NCBI RefSeq assembly: GCF_003063505.1
Contig: NZ_NERW01000001.1
Span: forward strand, 612,501-676,500
Source of the DNA: Limnohabitans sp. T6-20
Lineage (GTDB): Bacteria; Pseudomonadota; Gammaproteobacteria; Burkholderiales; Burkholderiaceae_C
Reading direction: 5' to 3'
DNA length: 64,000 nt
Shown here: positions 36,980-48,190 of the stretch, in pieces
Numbering within the stretch: position 1 is the stretch's first letter
How the letters are laid out: every line of letters starts with the position of its first letter
Program-made: the position numbers and the translations under genes
Notes under the pieces: model-generated
What the model saw: the letters and a program-made list of their open reading frames with translations, nothing else
What the model was told of the DNA's origin: nothing
The model's database searches: none

Positions 36980-37435
36980 TTGAACAAGCCCGGATTTCAG
37001 CCCTCGCTCAAAGGCCGCGCCCTGCGGCTTTTGAGCCAGCGAGAGCACTCACGCACTGAATTGGAACGCAAGCTGGCCATGCACGAAGAAGTGCCCGGCG
37101 AGCTGGCCAAGGCCTTGGATGAACTGCAAGCACGGGACTTCATCAACGACGGCCGCGCCATCGAGTCGGTGGTGCACCGCCGTGCAGGCAAGTTGGGTGC
37201 GGCCCGGGTCAAGCAAGAGCTGGCCGCCAAGGGCCTGTCGGGCGAGGCGGTGGCCGCCGCGATGGAGGGCTTGCGTGAGACCGAGTTCAGCCGCGCACTT
37301 GGCGTCTGGCGCAAGAAATTTGACCGCCCTGCGGCAGACCCGAATGAGCGGGCCAAACAGATCCGCTTTTTGATGACCCGTGGCTTCAATGCCGAGGTTG
37401 TGCGAAAGATCGTGCAAGGCGCAGACGAAGACTGA
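36980..37435 (+). CDS. recX: RecA regulator RecX
   Basis: 151 residues, TTG start two bases after the recA stop codon, so it is cotranscribed and probably translated by re-initiation. RecX has three tandem three-helix modules; visible parts are REHSRTELERKL, ARDFINDGRAIESVVH, and GFNAEVVRKIV. It binds the RecA filament and limits its growth. Usual length for the family. Confidence 0.93.
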   Translation: MNKPGFQPSLKGRALRLLSQREHSRTELERKLAMHEEVPGELAKALDELQARDFINDGRAIESVVHRRAGKLGAARVKQELAAKGLSGEAVAAAMEGLRETEFSRALGVWRKKFDRPAADPNERAKQIRFLMTRGFNAEVVRKIVQGADED

Positions 37436-37473
37436 ACGGGCAGCGCCGGCAACACAAGCGCCGCAAACGTCAA

Positions 37474-37582
37474 AGCCTTTTGAGGGCTCCCCCCAATGAA
37501 CCTCCCTGATACCAGGGAAACCACCTTGCTTTGTCTTGCCCCCGAAGGGGCACATCAAGCTGGGGAGAGCCGTCAAAAGGCT
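37474..37582. repeat. Long inverted repeat after recX
   Basis: AGCCTTTTGAGGGCTCCCCC (37474 on) is matched by the reverse complement TGGGGAGAGCCGTCAAAAGGCT ending at 37582, with about 65 bp between them, including TGCCCCCGAAGGGGCA. A ~110-bp stem-loop between the convergent recX and argC genes. It may serve as a terminator or be a small non-autonomous repeat element; it is not the same sequence as the REP-like family in this window. Confidence 0.65.
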
Positions 37583-37634
37583 CTGAAGGTGGCTTGAGTG
37601 TCAGGCGAAATGGAAAGCGTGACCGTGCGCTGGT

Positions 37635-38558
37635 TCACACACCCAGCATCAGCAGGATGTTTTGCACCGCCGCACCGCTGGCACCCTTGCCCAGGTTGTC
37701 CAGGCGGGCAATGACCACGGCTTGGCGGGCCTCTTCATTGGCAAACACCCGGATTTCGAGCTTGTTGGTGTCGTTGAGCGCCGTGGCGTCCAACTTGGCG
37801 TCTGCCGTGGCGGGCTTCACACTCACCCAGCCACCCGCAGCCTGGCTTGGCGCATAGTGGGCGCGCAAAGCTTCGTGCAGGTCGGCACCCGTCGGTTTTC
37901 CAGGCAAAGTGTCCAAGTGCAATGGCAACTGAACCAACATGCCCTGGCGGAAATTGGCCACCGCCGGCACAAACAAGGGGCGGCAAGTCAGCCCGGAGTA
38001 GCGCATGATTTCAGGGATGTGCTTGTGCTTGAGGCCCAAAGCGTAGGCTTCAAACAGCGGGGCTTTGCCTGCTTCATAGTCTTCGATCATGGTTCTGCCG
38101 CCACCCGAGTAACCACTCACGGAAGGCAGACACACCGGAAAATCACGCGGCATCAGACCCGCATCGACCAAAGGCCGCAGGATGGAGATGGCGCCCGTGG
38201 CATAGCAACCGGGGTTGGCCACGCGCTCGGCCTGGCGCACAGCGGCAAGCTGGTCGGCCGCCAATTCAGGAAAGCCAAACACCCAATCGGGGTGGCAACG
38301 GTGGGCGGTGGATGCGTCCACAATGCGCGGCTTGCGGCCGGGCAGGCTGTCGATCATGGCCACCGATTCGCTGGCGGCATCGTCATGCAGGCAGAGCACC
38401 ACCAAATCGGCCGCCGCCATCAGCTCTCGCTTGGCTTCGGGGTCTTTGCGGCGTGCTGGGTCAATGCTCAGCACCTCGATCTGGGGCATCAGCGCCAAGC
38501 GCTCGCGAATCTGCAAACCCGTGGTGCCCGCTTCGCCATCGATGAATATTTTCGCCAT
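37635..38558 (-). CDS. argC: N-acetyl-gamma-glutamyl-phosphate reductase (short type)
   Basis: 307 residues from ATG 38558. Third step of arginine synthesis: NADPH reduction of N-acetylglutamyl phosphate. NAD(P)-binding [15 protein letters not shown] at the N-terminus, catalytic cysteine in [10 protein letters not shown], then [15 protein letters not shown] and [11 protein letters not shown]. This is the shorter ArgC class found in many proteobacteria rather than the ~345-residue class. The gene is alone on this strand; the sucCD operon diverges from its promoter side. Confidence 0.95.
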   Translation of the reverse strand: MAKIFIDGEAGTTGLQIRERLALMPQIEVLSIDPARRKDPEAKRELMAAADLVVLCLHDDAASESVAMIDSLPGRKPRIVDASTAHRCHPDWVFGFPELAADQLAAVRQAERVANPGCYATGAISILRPLVDAGLMPRDFPVCLPSVSGYSGGGRTMIEDYEAGKAPLFEAYALGLKHKHIPEIMRYSGLTCRPLFVPAVANFRQGMLVQLPLHLDTLPGKPTGADLHEALRAHYAPSQAAGGWVSVKPATADAKLDATALNDTNKLEIRVFANEEARQAVVIARLDNLGKGASGAAVQNILLMLGV

Positions 38559-38743
38559 AGGTATTACTTTCTCAAGGATTCTGGTCCCCAACGTCAAGTC
38601 AATGTAAGACGCAAGGATCAGGATTGGTGCATTGCAGCATGATACAGTCGCAGGCTGCAGTGTCCAGAGCCTGCTGGCGGGGCCTCCTTCATTGAAGGAC
38701 CGCAGCGGACCGGTCGAATTCCACCCCTCTGAGAGAAGACCTC

Positions 38744-39904
<1,161 letters not shown>

Positions 39905-39957
39905 TGACTTTGCAGGACGGTGCTGAAGGTGCCGTCCGCAACTGATTAGGAACAAAC

Positions 39958-40854
39958 ATGTCCATCTACATCAACAAAGACACCAAAGTCATCACCCAAG
40001 GTATCACCGGCAAAACCGGTCAGTTCCACACTGAGAAGTGCCAGGAATACGCGAACGGCAAGAACTGCTTCGTCGCGGGTGTGAACCCCAAGAAGGCTGG
40101 CGAGTCCATCTTCAACATCCCAATCTACGCCTCCGTCAAGGAAGCCGCCACTCAAACTGGCGCGACCGTGTCCGTGATCTACGTGCCCCCAGCAGGTGCG
40201 GCTGCCGCGATCTGGGAAGCTGTTGAAGCCGACTTGGACCTGGCGATTTGCATCACCGAAGGCATTCCAGTGCGCGACATGCTCGAAGTGCGCAACAAGA
40301 TGAAGGCCAAAGAAGCCGCTGGCGGCAAGCGCACGCTGCTGCTGGGCCCCAACTGCCCAGGTCTGATCACGCCAGACGAAATCAAGATCGGCATCATGCC
40401 CGGTCACATCCACCGCAAAGGCCGCATTGGCGTGGTGTCCCGTTCGGGCACTTTGACTTATGAAGCCGTGGCGATGTTGACCGAAGTCGGCCTGGGCCAG
40501 TCCAGCGCCGTCGGTATCGGTGGCGACCCGATCAACGGTTTGAAGCACATCGACGTGATGAAGGCTTTCAACGACGATCCAGACACCGACGCCGTCATCA
40601 TGATCGGTGAAATCGGCGGTCCAGACGAAGCCGAAGCCGCCATGTGGTGCAAGGCCAACATGAAGAAGCCTGTGGTCGGCTTCATCGCCGGTGTGACTGC
40701 CCCTCCCGGCAAGCGCATGGGCCACGCTGGTGCCCTGATCTCTGGTGGTGCCGACACGGCCGATGCCAAGCTGGCCATCATGGAAGAGTGCGGCTTCATC
40801 GTCACACGCAACCCATCTGAACTGGGCAAACTGCTCAAAGCCCAGCTGAAGTAA
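39958..40854 (+). CDS. sucD: Succinyl-CoA synthetase alpha subunit
   Basis: 298 residues. N-terminal CoA-binding Rossmann domain (TQGITGKTGQFHTE, FVAGVNPKK), the CITEGIPVRDM and LGPNCPGLI segments, and the phosphohistidine in KRMGHAGALISGG. Partner of SucC at 38744. A long hairpin downstream (40951-40982) marks the end of the operon. Confidence 0.98.
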   Translation: MSIYINKDTKVITQGITGKTGQFHTEKCQEYANGKNCFVAGVNPKKAGESIFNIPIYASVKEAATQTGATVSVIYVPPAGAAAAIWEAVEADLDLAICITEGIPVRDMLEVRNKMKAKEAAGGKRTLLLGPNCPGLITPDEIKIGIMPGHIHRKGRIGVVSRSGTLTYEAVAMLTEVGLGQSSAVGIGGDPINGLKHIDVMKAFNDDPDTDAVIMIGEIGGPDEAEAAMWCKANMKKPVVGFIAGVTAPPGKRMGHAGALISGGADTADAKLAIMEECGFIVTRNPSELGKLLKAQLK

Positions 40855-40950
40855 TGTCTCTGCCGGCCAGCACCTTGAGGGGCTTGGCCATAAGGAGAAT
40901 TACGCACACCTTTGCAGGATCTGCCCGTTAAACTCGGGCACCTGCATCTC

Positions 40951-40982
40951 AAAGCGCTGTCAACGCAGGTTGTCAGCGCTTT
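40951..40982 (+). terminator. Stem-loop terminator after sucCD
   Basis: AAAGCGCTGTCAAC (40951) and GTTGTCAGCGCTTT (ending 40982) pair over 14 bp with one mismatch and a GCAG loop; GGCTTTTA follows. Ends 27 bp before the downstream TerC start codon. Confidence 0.75.
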
Positions 40983-41008
40983 GGCTTTTATACCAACGGA
41001 GAACAACA

Positions 41009-41695
41009 ATGGAATTGCTGCAAAACCCGGAATTCTGGATCGGACTGATCAAGATCATCTGGATCAACATCATTTTGTCGGGTGACAACGCTGTGGTCAT
41101 TGCCCTGGCCGCACGCTCTCTGCCTGCCGAACAACAGAAGAAAGCCATCATGTTTGGCTCCGGCGCTGCTGTGGTGCTGCGGATCGGCCTGACCGTGGTC
41201 GCGGCCAAACTGCTGGAACTGTCCTACCTGCAAATTGTGGGCGGTCTCTTGCTGCTCTGGGTTGGCACACAACTGCTGCACGGCGACGACGAAGGCGATG
41301 AAGGCGGCAGCGAAAAAGCCGGCCTGTGGGTTGCCATTCGCACCATCCTGATCGCCGACCTGGTGATGAGCCTGGACAACGTGATCGCCGTGGCTGCTGC
41401 TGCCAAAGGCAGCATGACGCTGCTGATTCTCGGTTTGGCCATCAGCATCCCCTTGGTCATTTTTGGCAGCCAGCTCATGATCAAACTCATGGACCGCTTC
41501 CCCATCATCATCTGGTTTGGCGCAGGCTTGATCGGTTGGGTGGGCGGCGAAACCATCGTCAGTGATGTCGCGCTCAAGTCAATCGTTGAAGCCAACGGCT
41601 GGCTGCACTATGCTGGACCGGCCTTGGGTGCCGCGCTGGTGTTGGGTATCGGCAAGATGGCCAGCTCAAAGACGCCCGAAAAACCGGCAGAGTGA
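41009..41695 (+). CDS. TerC-family integral membrane protein (1)
   Basis: 228 residues with about seven transmembrane segments. The family signature acidic motifs [17 protein letters not shown] and [13 protein letters not shown] are present in the first and fourth helices; their Asp residues are thought to bind metal. TerC/Alx proteins are linked to tellurite resistance, manganese export and metal loading during secretion. Start at ATG 41009 (ACGGAG upstream). A second 228-residue paralogue sits at 48191-48877. Immediately upstream lies the sucCD terminator, downstream the pilin gene. Confidence 0.9.
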   Translation: MELLQNPEFWIGLIKIIWINIILSGDNAVVIALAARSLPAEQQKKAIMFGSGAAVVLRIGLTVVAAKLLELSYLQIVGGLLLLWVGTQLLHGDDEGDEGGSEKAGLWVAIRTILIADLVMSLDNVIAVAAAAKGSMTLLILGLAISIPLVIFGSQLMIKLMDRFPIIIWFGAGLIGWVGGETIVSDVALKSIVEANGWLHYAGPALGAALVLGIGKMASSKTPEKPAE

Positions 41696-41771
41696 TCTGT
41701 GTGAAGCGCCGGGCATGGCGTTCGTTCGGTGGTTGAATTACCATCGAACTCTGTTCACCAGGGAGAAAAAG

Positions 41772-42254
41772 ATGAAGAAAAACCAACACGGTTTGACATT
41801 GATTGAGCTCATGATCGTGATTGCGGTCATTGGCATTCTGGGTGCGCTGGCTTTGCCGGCGTACCAGGACTACACCATCCGGGCCAAAGTCTCCGAGATG
41901 CTGCTGGCGGCCAATGGCTGCAAGACAGCGGTCAACGAAGCCATCAGCTCGTCGTCCGATGCCAATGTGTCTGCGGTTTTGCCCAAGGTCTGCGAAAGCC
42001 AAAACAGCAAATACGTGGCCAGCGTGACCGTGGATGGCAATGGCACGATCACCGTGGTGGGCAAGCACGAAGCCTTGCGCGGCAGCACCAGCGGATCGGC
42101 CAATGCCATCGCGTTGACGCCTCTGCAAACCGGCGACACACCCATCAATGGCAGCACCGATGGGGGCAAAACCATCTCGGGCTGGCGCTGCGGTCCTGCC
42201 AGCAGCAGTGGCTTGCCGGTCAAGTACCTGCCCGCTTCATGCAAAGCGTCCTGA
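41772..42254 (+). CDS. pilA: Type IV pilin (major-pilin type)
   Basis: 160 residues. Short basic leader MKKNQHG cut by prepilin peptidase before [20 protein letters not shown], with Glu5 of the mature protein and the N-terminal alpha-helix ending in [15 protein letters not shown]. The C-terminal region has a cysteine pair (about C139 and C157) that would make the D-region loop. The very last residue is serine (after CKA). In group I pilins of P. aeruginosa the C-terminal serine carries the O-glycan added by TfpO/PilO, and an O-antigen-ligase-like gene follows here too. Start chosen at the prepilin leader; the in-frame region upstream lies in the previous gene. Confidence 0.95.
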   Translation: MKKNQHGLTLIELMIVIAVIGILGALALPAYQDYTIRAKVSEMLLAANGCKTAVNEAISSSSDANVSAVLPKVCESQNSKYVASVTVDGNGTITVVGKHEALRGSTSGSANAIALTPLQTGDTPINGSTDGGKTISGWRCGPASSSGLPVKYLPASCKAS

Positions 42255-42272
42255 ACGTCTTTTGCACACCCC

Positions 42273-42301
42273 AACGCCCTGCTGAACCCAGGGCGTTTTT
42301 C
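42273..42301 (+). terminator. Terminator/attenuator between pilin and ligase
   Basis: AACGCCCTG (42273-42281) and CAGGGCGTT (42289-42297) with a short loop, followed by TTTTT. Lies between the pilin stop and the ligase start, so it would let pilin be made in excess over the modifying enzyme. Confidence 0.85.
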
Positions 42302-42315
42302 ATGGTGACAAGCCC

Positions 42316-43797
42316 ATGCTGATGAACCCAAACCAAGCCACGTCTGCCGATCAGCCCTCTTGGCCCCAGGCACTGCTGCTGGGCATGTTGATGGTGCTGC
42401 CATGGATTCAGCCTTGGTCGCCTTCGCCTCAACCCAACACCGTGCCCTTGCTGATCAGCTGGGCCTGTATCGCTTGTCTGATGGTTTGGGGCCAAGCGAT
42501 CAAACCCCTGGACATCGCCCGCGCTTGGGCGGTGGCGGCCTTGATCAGCAGCAGCATGGGCCTGATTCAATACTTTGGTGCAGACGCGGCGCTCAGCCCA
42601 TGGCTTCATGTGACGGGCACCGTGGGGGAAGCCGCCGCCAACTTGCGACAGCGCAACCAGCTCGCCACACTGTTGGCCATGGGCATTTTGTCGGTGCTGT
42701 GGTGGCATGCACATGGCCTGATGGCACGGCACGCGGCATGGATGCTGGCCTTGCTGGCTGTTGGTAATGCCGCCACCGCCTCGCGCACGGGCCTGCTGCA
42801 CATGCTGCTCATCGTGGGTTTGGTCGCGTTTTGGGCATACCGCAGCCGTTTTGAAGCGCATCGCCTGTCAGCCCGGCTGGCTTTGTGGGCACTGGCCATT
42901 TACCTGTTGGCCAACTGGGCGTTGCCCGGCTTGCTGAGCGCCGTGACCGGCCAGGACATGACGGGCGCTCTGGCCCGCATGGGCCACGACGAAGGCTGCG
43001 CCAGCCGCCGCGTGCTGTGGGGCAATGTGCTGCAGCTCATTGGGCAAAAACCCTGGTGGGGTTGGGGCTGGGACGAACTCAAATACGCCCACTACATCAC
43101 GCCTTTTTCCGGTGGCCCGGAAAACAGGTTTTGCGCGATTTTGGGCAACGCGCACAACTTGCCTCTGCATTTGGCCGTCACTTTGGGGGGGGCCTTCACC
43201 GCCGCATGCGGTTTGGCCTTGTTAGCGCTGCTCGCCTGGATGCGACCATGGCAGAGCCGATTGCCCAGCGCACAGCTGGCTTGGTCGGTTCTGGCCGTGA
43301 TCGGCTTGCACAGCCTGCTCGAATTTCCGCTTTGGTACGGCCCGTTCCAGATGGCCGTGCTCTTGTGCGGTGTTTTGCTTGTGCCATCGGCCATCAGTTG
43401 GAAGGCCCAAGCGTCATCCGGCATCCGGATGGCTGGCGTACTGGTGCTGGTGATCGTCTTCATGGTGGGCGCGGACTATGCCCGCGCACGGCAAATCTAC
43501 ATGCCTGCCGCACAGCGCTGGCCGGTGTGGCGTGAGGACCCGCTGGACGCTGCCCGCAGCAGCTGGTTTTTCCAGCGGTCAAGCACGTTTGCCGAGCTGA
43601 GCCTGACCCACCTCACCCCACAAAACGCCGAATGGGTGCTGGCCACCAGTCTGGACATGCTGCACTACTCGCCCGAACCCGTGGTGGTGCGACAACTGAT
43701 CCAGAGTGCGCGCATGCTGGGCAAACAGGACTTGGTGGACCAGCACACGGCACAGTGTCGGGCAGCTTTCCCGTCAGACCCCTTGCCATGCCCTTGA
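42316..43797 (+). CDS. Wzy/PglL-type O-oligosaccharide ligase (probable pilin glycosyl-ligase)
   Basis: 493 residues, about 11-12 hydrophobic segments (LLLGMLMVLPWIQPW, AAWMLALLAVGNAATASRTGLLHMLLI and others) and a periplasmic loop with the Wzy_C region, including WWGWGWDELKYAHY and the conserved signature HSLLEFPLWYGPF. Such enzymes transfer a lipid-linked oligosaccharide to a protein (PglL, TfpO) or lipid A (WaaL). Position directly after a pilin gene with a C-terminal serine strongly suggests TfpO/PilO-like pilin O-glycosylation. Start ATG 42316 or 42322. Confidence 0.85.
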   Translation: MLMNPNQATSADQPSWPQALLLGMLMVLPWIQPWSPSPQPNTVPLLISWACIACLMVWGQAIKPLDIARAWAVAALISSSMGLIQYFGADAALSPWLHVTGTVGEAAANLRQRNQLATLLAMGILSVLWWHAHGLMARHAAWMLALLAVGNAATASRTGLLHMLLIVGLVAFWAYRSRFEAHRLSARLALWALAIYLLANWALPGLLSAVTGQDMTGALARMGHDEGCASRRVLWGNVLQLIGQKPWWGWGWDELKYAHYITPFSGGPENRFCAILGNAHNLPLHLAVTLGGAFTAACGLALLALLAWMRPWQSRLPSAQLAWSVLAVIGLHSLLEFPLWYGPFQMAVLLCGVLLVPSAISWKAQASSGIRMAGVLVLVIVFMVGADYARARQIYMPAAQRWPVWREDPLDAARSSWFFQRSSTFAELSLTHLTPQNAEWVLATSLDMLHYSPEPVVVRQLIQSARMLGKQDLVDQHTAQCRAAFPSDPLPCP

Positions 43798-43867
43798 AGC
43801 GCCTGTCTAGCACCTGTCAAGCGCCCGCCAATGCGCGTGGCATCGACAGGCCCTCAGGCCGACGCGT

Positions 43868-44521
43868 TCACTGCGTCCCGAAAATCCGGTCCCCCGCATC
43901 GCCCAAGCCCGGCAAGATATAGCCGTGGTCATTGAGTTCGCGGTCGATGGCGGCGGTGTAAATCGGTACGTCGGGGTGCTCGCGGTGCAGGGTGTTGATG
44001 CCCTCGGGGCAGGTCAGCAGGCACAGGAACTTGATCGAGCGCGGCTGACACTGCTTGAGCCGCGCGATGGCCGCAGCCGCCGAATTGCCGGTGGCCAACA
44101 TGGGGTCCACCACGATCACGTCACGCTCTTCCATGGCCTTGGGCATCTTGAAGTAATACTCCACCGCCTGCAGCGTTTTTGGGTCACGGTACAGGCCGAT
44201 GTGACCGACACGTGCGCCCGGCACCACCGACAACACGCCGTCCAGAATGCCGTTGCCCGCGCGCAGGATGCTGGCGAACACCAGCTTCTTGCCGTCGATC
44301 ACGCGACCGGTCGTGGTCTCCAGCGGGGTCTCGATCTGCACGTCCTGCAAGGGCATGTCGCGACAAACTTCGTAAATCATCAGGCTGGCCAGTTCATTGA
44401 GCAGGCGGCGAAAGCTGCTGGTGCTGGCGTCCTTCTTGCGCATGAGCGTGAGCTTGTGCTGCACCAAGGGGTGGTCGATCAGGTGCACTTGGGCGCGTGC
44501 GGCGGGGTCAATAGCGGTCAT
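43868..44521 (-). CDS. upp: Uracil phosphoribosyltransferase
   Basis: 217 residues from ATG 44521 (AAGGA seven bases upstream). Converts uracil and PRPP to UMP. PRPP-binding motif [15 protein letters not shown], uracil region and the C-terminal [17 protein letters not shown] are typical. Divergent from uraA: salvage of external uracil is one functional unit. Confidence 0.97.
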   Translation of the reverse strand: MTAIDPAARAQVHLIDHPLVQHKLTLMRKKDASTSSFRRLLNELASLMIYEVCRDMPLQDVQIETPLETTTGRVIDGKKLVFASILRAGNGILDGVLSVVPGARVGHIGLYRDPKTLQAVEYYFKMPKAMEERDVIVVDPMLATGNSAAAAIARLKQCQPRSIKFLCLLTCPEGINTLHREHPDVPIYTAAIDRELNDHGYILPGLGDAGDRIFGTQ

Positions 44522-44653
44522 GCCGGGTTCCTTCTTCGCAATGTGGCAAACAGACAATCACGATTGTGCCCGTAGGACCGAGTCACCAAGGCATCGAAAT
44601 ACTACTTCCTGCTGCGTTAGTATGGGATTCACATTTCACGCAAGGAGATTGCC

Positions 44654-45949
44654 ATGTCGATGTTTGGATGGAAAACACAGAACCCCGAGGTGCTGATGCG
44701 AGGCGGCACCATCGGCCCCGACGAACGCTTGCCTTGGCCGCACACGGCCGTCATGGGCTTACAGCATGTGATTGCCATGTTTGGCGCCACCGTACTGGCC
44801 CCCATCCTCATGGGCTTTGACCCGAACATCGCCATTTTGATGAGCGGCATCGGCACGCTCATCTTTTTTGTCATCACCGGCGGCAAAGTACCCAGCTACC
44901 TGGGCTCCAGCTTTGCCTTCATCGGCGTGGTGATTGCCGCCACCGCCTACGCAGGCAAAGGGCCAAACGCAAATATGGGCGTGGCGCTGGGTGGCATCAT
45001 CGCCTGCGGCGCACTCTACACCCTGATCGGCTTGGTGGTGCAAGCCATTGGCACTGGCTGGATCGAGCGGCTAATGCCGCCGGTGGTCACCGGTTCGGTG
45101 GTCGCGGTGATCGGCCTGAACCTGGCGGGTGTGCCCATCAAAAACATGGCCGCTGGCGAATTTGATGCCTGGATGCAGCTGGTCACTTTTGTCAGCGTGG
45201 GACTGGTCGCGGTGTATTCGCGCGGCATGGTGCAGCGCTTGCTGATTCTGGTGGGGCTGATTCTGGCCAGCATCATCTACGCGGTGCTGACCAATGGCCT
45301 GGGCCTGGGCAAACCGCTGGACCTCTCGGGCGTGGCGGGTGCCGCTTGGTTCGGCCTGCCCACCCTGACCGCGCCGGTCTTTGACGGCCGCGCCATGCTG
45401 CTGATTGCGCCGGTGGCCATCATTTTGGTGGCCGAGAACCTTGGCCACATCAAAGCGGTGACCGCCATGACCGGCAAGAACCTGGACGCCTACATGGGCC
45501 GCGCCTTCATTGGCGACGGCGTTGCCACCATGGTCAGCGGCGCATCCGGCGGCACCGGCGTGACCACTTACGCGGAAAACATCGGCGTGATGGCCGCCAC
45601 CCGCATCTACTCCACCGCGGTCTTCCTGGTCGCTGCCTTGATGGCGGTGCTGCTGGGCTTTTCGCCCAAGTTCGGCGCACTCATCCAGGCCATCCCGCTG
45701 CCGGTGATGGGCGGCGTGTCCATCGTGGTGTTCGGCCTGATCGCCGTGGCTGGAGCCAAGATCTGGGTGGACAACAAGGTGGACTTTTCCGAGAACAAAA
45801 ACCTGCTCGTTGCCGCCATCACGCTGGTGCTGGGCACAGGCGACTTCACACTCAAATTCGGCCCGTTTGCGCTGGGCGGCATCGGTACCGCCACCTTTGG
45901 GGCGATCCTGCTGTACGCATTGCTCTCTCGCGGCAGCTCTTCACGCTGA
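44654..45949 (+). CDS. uraA: Uracil permease, NCS2 family
   Basis: 431 residues with about 12-14 transmembrane helices. NCS2 features: PHTAVMGLQHVIAMFGATVLAP near the N-terminus, PPVVTGSVVAVIGLNLA, and the substrate-binding ENLGHIKAV and GASGGTGVTTYAENIGVMAATRI segments. UraA-type proton-coupled uracil uptake, divergent from upp; AAGGAG lies before the ATG. The family members also transport xanthine, but the pairing with upp favours uracil. Confidence 0.94.
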   Translation: MSMFGWKTQNPEVLMRGGTIGPDERLPWPHTAVMGLQHVIAMFGATVLAPILMGFDPNIAILMSGIGTLIFFVITGGKVPSYLGSSFAFIGVVIAATAYAGKGPNANMGVALGGIIACGALYTLIGLVVQAIGTGWIERLMPPVVTGSVVAVIGLNLAGVPIKNMAAGEFDAWMQLVTFVSVGLVAVYSRGMVQRLLILVGLILASIIYAVLTNGLGLGKPLDLSGVAGAAWFGLPTLTAPVFDGRAMLLIAPVAIILVAENLGHIKAVTAMTGKNLDAYMGRAFIGDGVATMVSGASGGTGVTTYAENIGVMAATRIYSTAVFLVAALMAVLLGFSPKFGALIQAIPLPVMGGVSIVVFGLIAVAGAKIWVDNKVDFSENKNLLVAAITLVLGTGDFTLKFGPFALGGIGTATFGAILLYALLSRGSSSR

Positions 45950-45991
45950 GATGGCGCGGTTGGCCCCACTGTCTGGGTCAACCATTTTTAA

Positions 45992-46018
45992 GCATCCTCG
46001 GGCAGGCCCCGAGGATGC
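45992..46018. terminator. Hairpin between uraA and moaC
   Basis: GCATCCTCGGG (45992-46002) and CCCGAGGATGC (46008-46018) pair perfectly over 11 bp. It lies in the convergent space, 43 bp after uraA and 18 bp after the moaC stop. There is no clear T-run on either side, so terminator function is probable but not certain. Confidence 0.6.
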
Positions 46019-46035
46019 GGCATGTCTCAGGAAGC

Positions 46036-46539
46036 TCAGGAAGACCTGCCACCCGGTGCCACAAAGCTCCCCGACTTGCCCCCATGCTTTTCCAGCAAGG
46101 TCACGCCATTGATGGTCATGCCGCGGTCCACGGCTTTGCACATGTCGTAAATGGTGAGCAGGGCAACTTGCACAGCGGTCAAGGCTTCCATCTCGACGCC
46201 GGTCTGACCGATGGTTTCGGCGGTCGCGGTGCACACCACGGTCGACTCGGCCTGCAACACCTCAAACTCCACCGCCACGCGGGTCAAGCCGATCGGGTGG
46301 CACAGGGGAATCAGTTCACTGGTCTTTTTGGCACCCATGATGCCCGCGATGCGGGCAATGCCGAGCACATCGCCTTTTTTGGCCGTGCCCGACGCAATCA
46401 GCGCCAGCGTGGCGGGCAGCATCTCGATGCGCCCGGTGGCCACCGCAATGCGGCGCGTGCTGGATTTGGCCCCGACGTCCACCATGTGGGCCTGGCCTTG
46501 GGCATCAAAATGGGTCAAGACATCGGTAGACTGGGTCAT
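46036..46539 (-). CDS. moaC: Cyclic pyranopterin monophosphate synthase
   Basis: 167 residues from ATG 46539. Second step of molybdopterin synthesis. Family sequence recognisable from [36 protein letters not shown] and LIPLCHPI to [26 protein letters not shown] near the end. An in-frame upstream ATG would add 18 unrelated residues. The gene stands alone; no other moa genes are in the window. It is divergent from the protease gene at 46582. Confidence 0.96.
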   Translation of the reverse strand: MTQSTDVLTHFDAQGQAHMVDVGAKSSTRRIAVATGRIEMLPATLALIASGTAKKGDVLGIARIAGIMGAKKTSELIPLCHPIGLTRVAVEFEVLQAESTVVCTATAETIGQTGVEMEALTAVQVALLTIYDMCKAVDRGMTINGVTLLEKHGGKSGSFVAPGGRSS

Positions 46540-46581
46540 GGCTGTGTTTGGTAAAAAACCATTTACAAAAGGTTGACAAGA

Positions 46582-48183
46582 ATGGCGCATCATACGGCCA
46601 TCAACAGGTCATTCAACGGGACGCCGATCACCTTGAAAAACATATTCCGCCCTTCCCAACTGATGCTGGTTTTGCTGCTGGGCACCTTGGGCCTGCAGCC
46701 GGCCAGAACTCAGACCAACGCCTTACCTTCCCTTGGCAACAGCGAAGGCATTTCACTCAGCGCCGAGCGCAAATTGGGCGACCGGATTGCACGCGAGCTT
46801 TACCGCGACCCGGACTATTTAGAAGATCCGGTGCTGGATGAATACATCCAGCGGTTGTGGATGCCACTGACCAAAGCAGCCGCAGCACGGGGCGAACTTT
46901 CTCCCGATTTGCAAGAGCGTTTTGCCTGGCGCATCTTGCTGGGTCGAGACCGTACCGTGAACGCCTTTGCGCTACCCGGCGGGTATCTGGGTGTGCATTT
47001 GGGGTTGGTGGCGGTGGTCAGCTCCAATGACGAACTGGCTTCGGTGCTGGCACACGAACTCAGCCACGTCACGCAACGCCACATTGCCCGCTCCATGGAC
47101 GAGCAGGGCAAGATGACCCCCTTGGTAATCGGTTCGATGATTCTGGGGGCACTGGCCATCAGCAAGAATCCACAGGCCGCACAAGGCCTGATCGTGGGCG
47201 GGCAGGCGGCAGCGATCCAGTCGCAATTGAGCTATTCACGCGACATGGAGCGCGAAGCCGACCGCGTGGGTTTTGGCGTGCTGACCGATGCCGGTTATGA
47301 CGCGCAGGGTTTTGTGGGCATGTTTGCCAAACTGCAACAAGCCGCAGGCGTGAACGACAACGGCGCGTTTCCGTACCTGCGCAGCCACCCCCTGACCACC
47401 GAGCGCATCGCCGACATGCAGGCGCGCTTGCAGCTGAACAGCAGCCCTTCACGCGTGCCAACGGACTTGGCGCAGGCCATGCTGGCCGCCCGTGCACGGG
47501 TGATGTCACAAAACAGTGTGGAAGCCTTGAGGGCTTGGACGCAAGACAGCAAAGCCACCTCGGCGCAGGCCACACCCGCACAAAAAGCAGGCGCTTTGTA
47601 TGCCGCCACATTGGCACATCTGCAACTGCGCGACACGGCTGCAGCAGAACGCACATGGCAGGCGCTGTCGCAATTGCTGTCGCCATCGGTGTTGCAAGGG
47701 TTGCCACAGGCCACCGAAGCCAAACGCTTGGTGACTTTGCTTCAGGCTGAAGTGGCCACCAAACAAGAGCGCTTTGGCGTCGCCTTGCAGGTGTTGCAGA
47801 CCTTGGGTAGCAAAACACCACAACGCCCGGAACTCTTGGCAACCGCGCAAGCTTTGTTGCGACTTCCGGCGCACCCGCTGCGCGCCGACATCACCCGGCA
47901 GCTGCGCGAAAAAGTCACGCAAGCGCCGCACGATGGGCAAGCCTGGGACACCCTGGCCAGCATGCTGGCTTTACAAGGCCAAACACTGGCTTCGCTGCGC
48001 GCCGAGGGTGAAGCCCAGATGGCCCGCATGGATTGGTCGGGCGCAGTGGACCGATTTCGTGCAGCGCAAGACTGGGCCAAAAACAACCGCCTGCAACCGG
48101 GCGACCACATTGAAGCATCGATTGTGGACACTCGGCTGCGGCAAGTACAAAGCCAAATCCGGGAAATGCAGACCGAGCGCTGA
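46582..48183 (+). CDS. bepA: M48 metalloprotease with TPR-like tail (BepA type)
   Basis: 533 residues from ATG 46582. N-terminal signal-like hydrophobic segment ([15 protein letters not shown]) for the periplasm. Zinc site HELSH (H158, E159, H162) with a third ligand Glu in MEREADRVG. The C-terminal half is alpha-helical and repetitive (TPR-like, e.g. [20 protein letters not shown]). Like E. coli BepA/YfgC it is expected to degrade or help assemble outer-membrane proteins. Divergent from moaC; the TerC gene on the other strand converges 7 bp after its stop. Confidence 0.9.
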   Translation: MAHHTAINRSFNGTPITLKNIFRPSQLMLVLLLGTLGLQPARTQTNALPSLGNSEGISLSAERKLGDRIARELYRDPDYLEDPVLDEYIQRLWMPLTKAAAARGELSPDLQERFAWRILLGRDRTVNAFALPGGYLGVHLGLVAVVSSNDELASVLAHELSHVTQRHIARSMDEQGKMTPLVIGSMILGALAISKNPQAAQGLIVGGQAAAIQSQLSYSRDMEREADRVGFGVLTDAGYDAQGFVGMFAKLQQAAGVNDNGAFPYLRSHPLTTERIADMQARLQLNSSPSRVPTDLAQAMLAARARVMSQNSVEALRAWTQDSKATSAQATPAQKAGALYAATLAHLQLRDTAAAERTWQALSQLLSPSVLQGLPQATEAKRLVTLLQAEVATKQERFGVALQVLQTLGSKTPQRPELLATAQALLRLPAHPLRADITRQLREKVTQAPHDGQAWDTLASMLALQGQTLASLRAEGEAQMARMDWSGAVDRFRAAQDWAKNNRLQPGDHIEASIVDTRLRQVQSQIREMQTER

Positions 48184-48190
48184 TGGTGAC

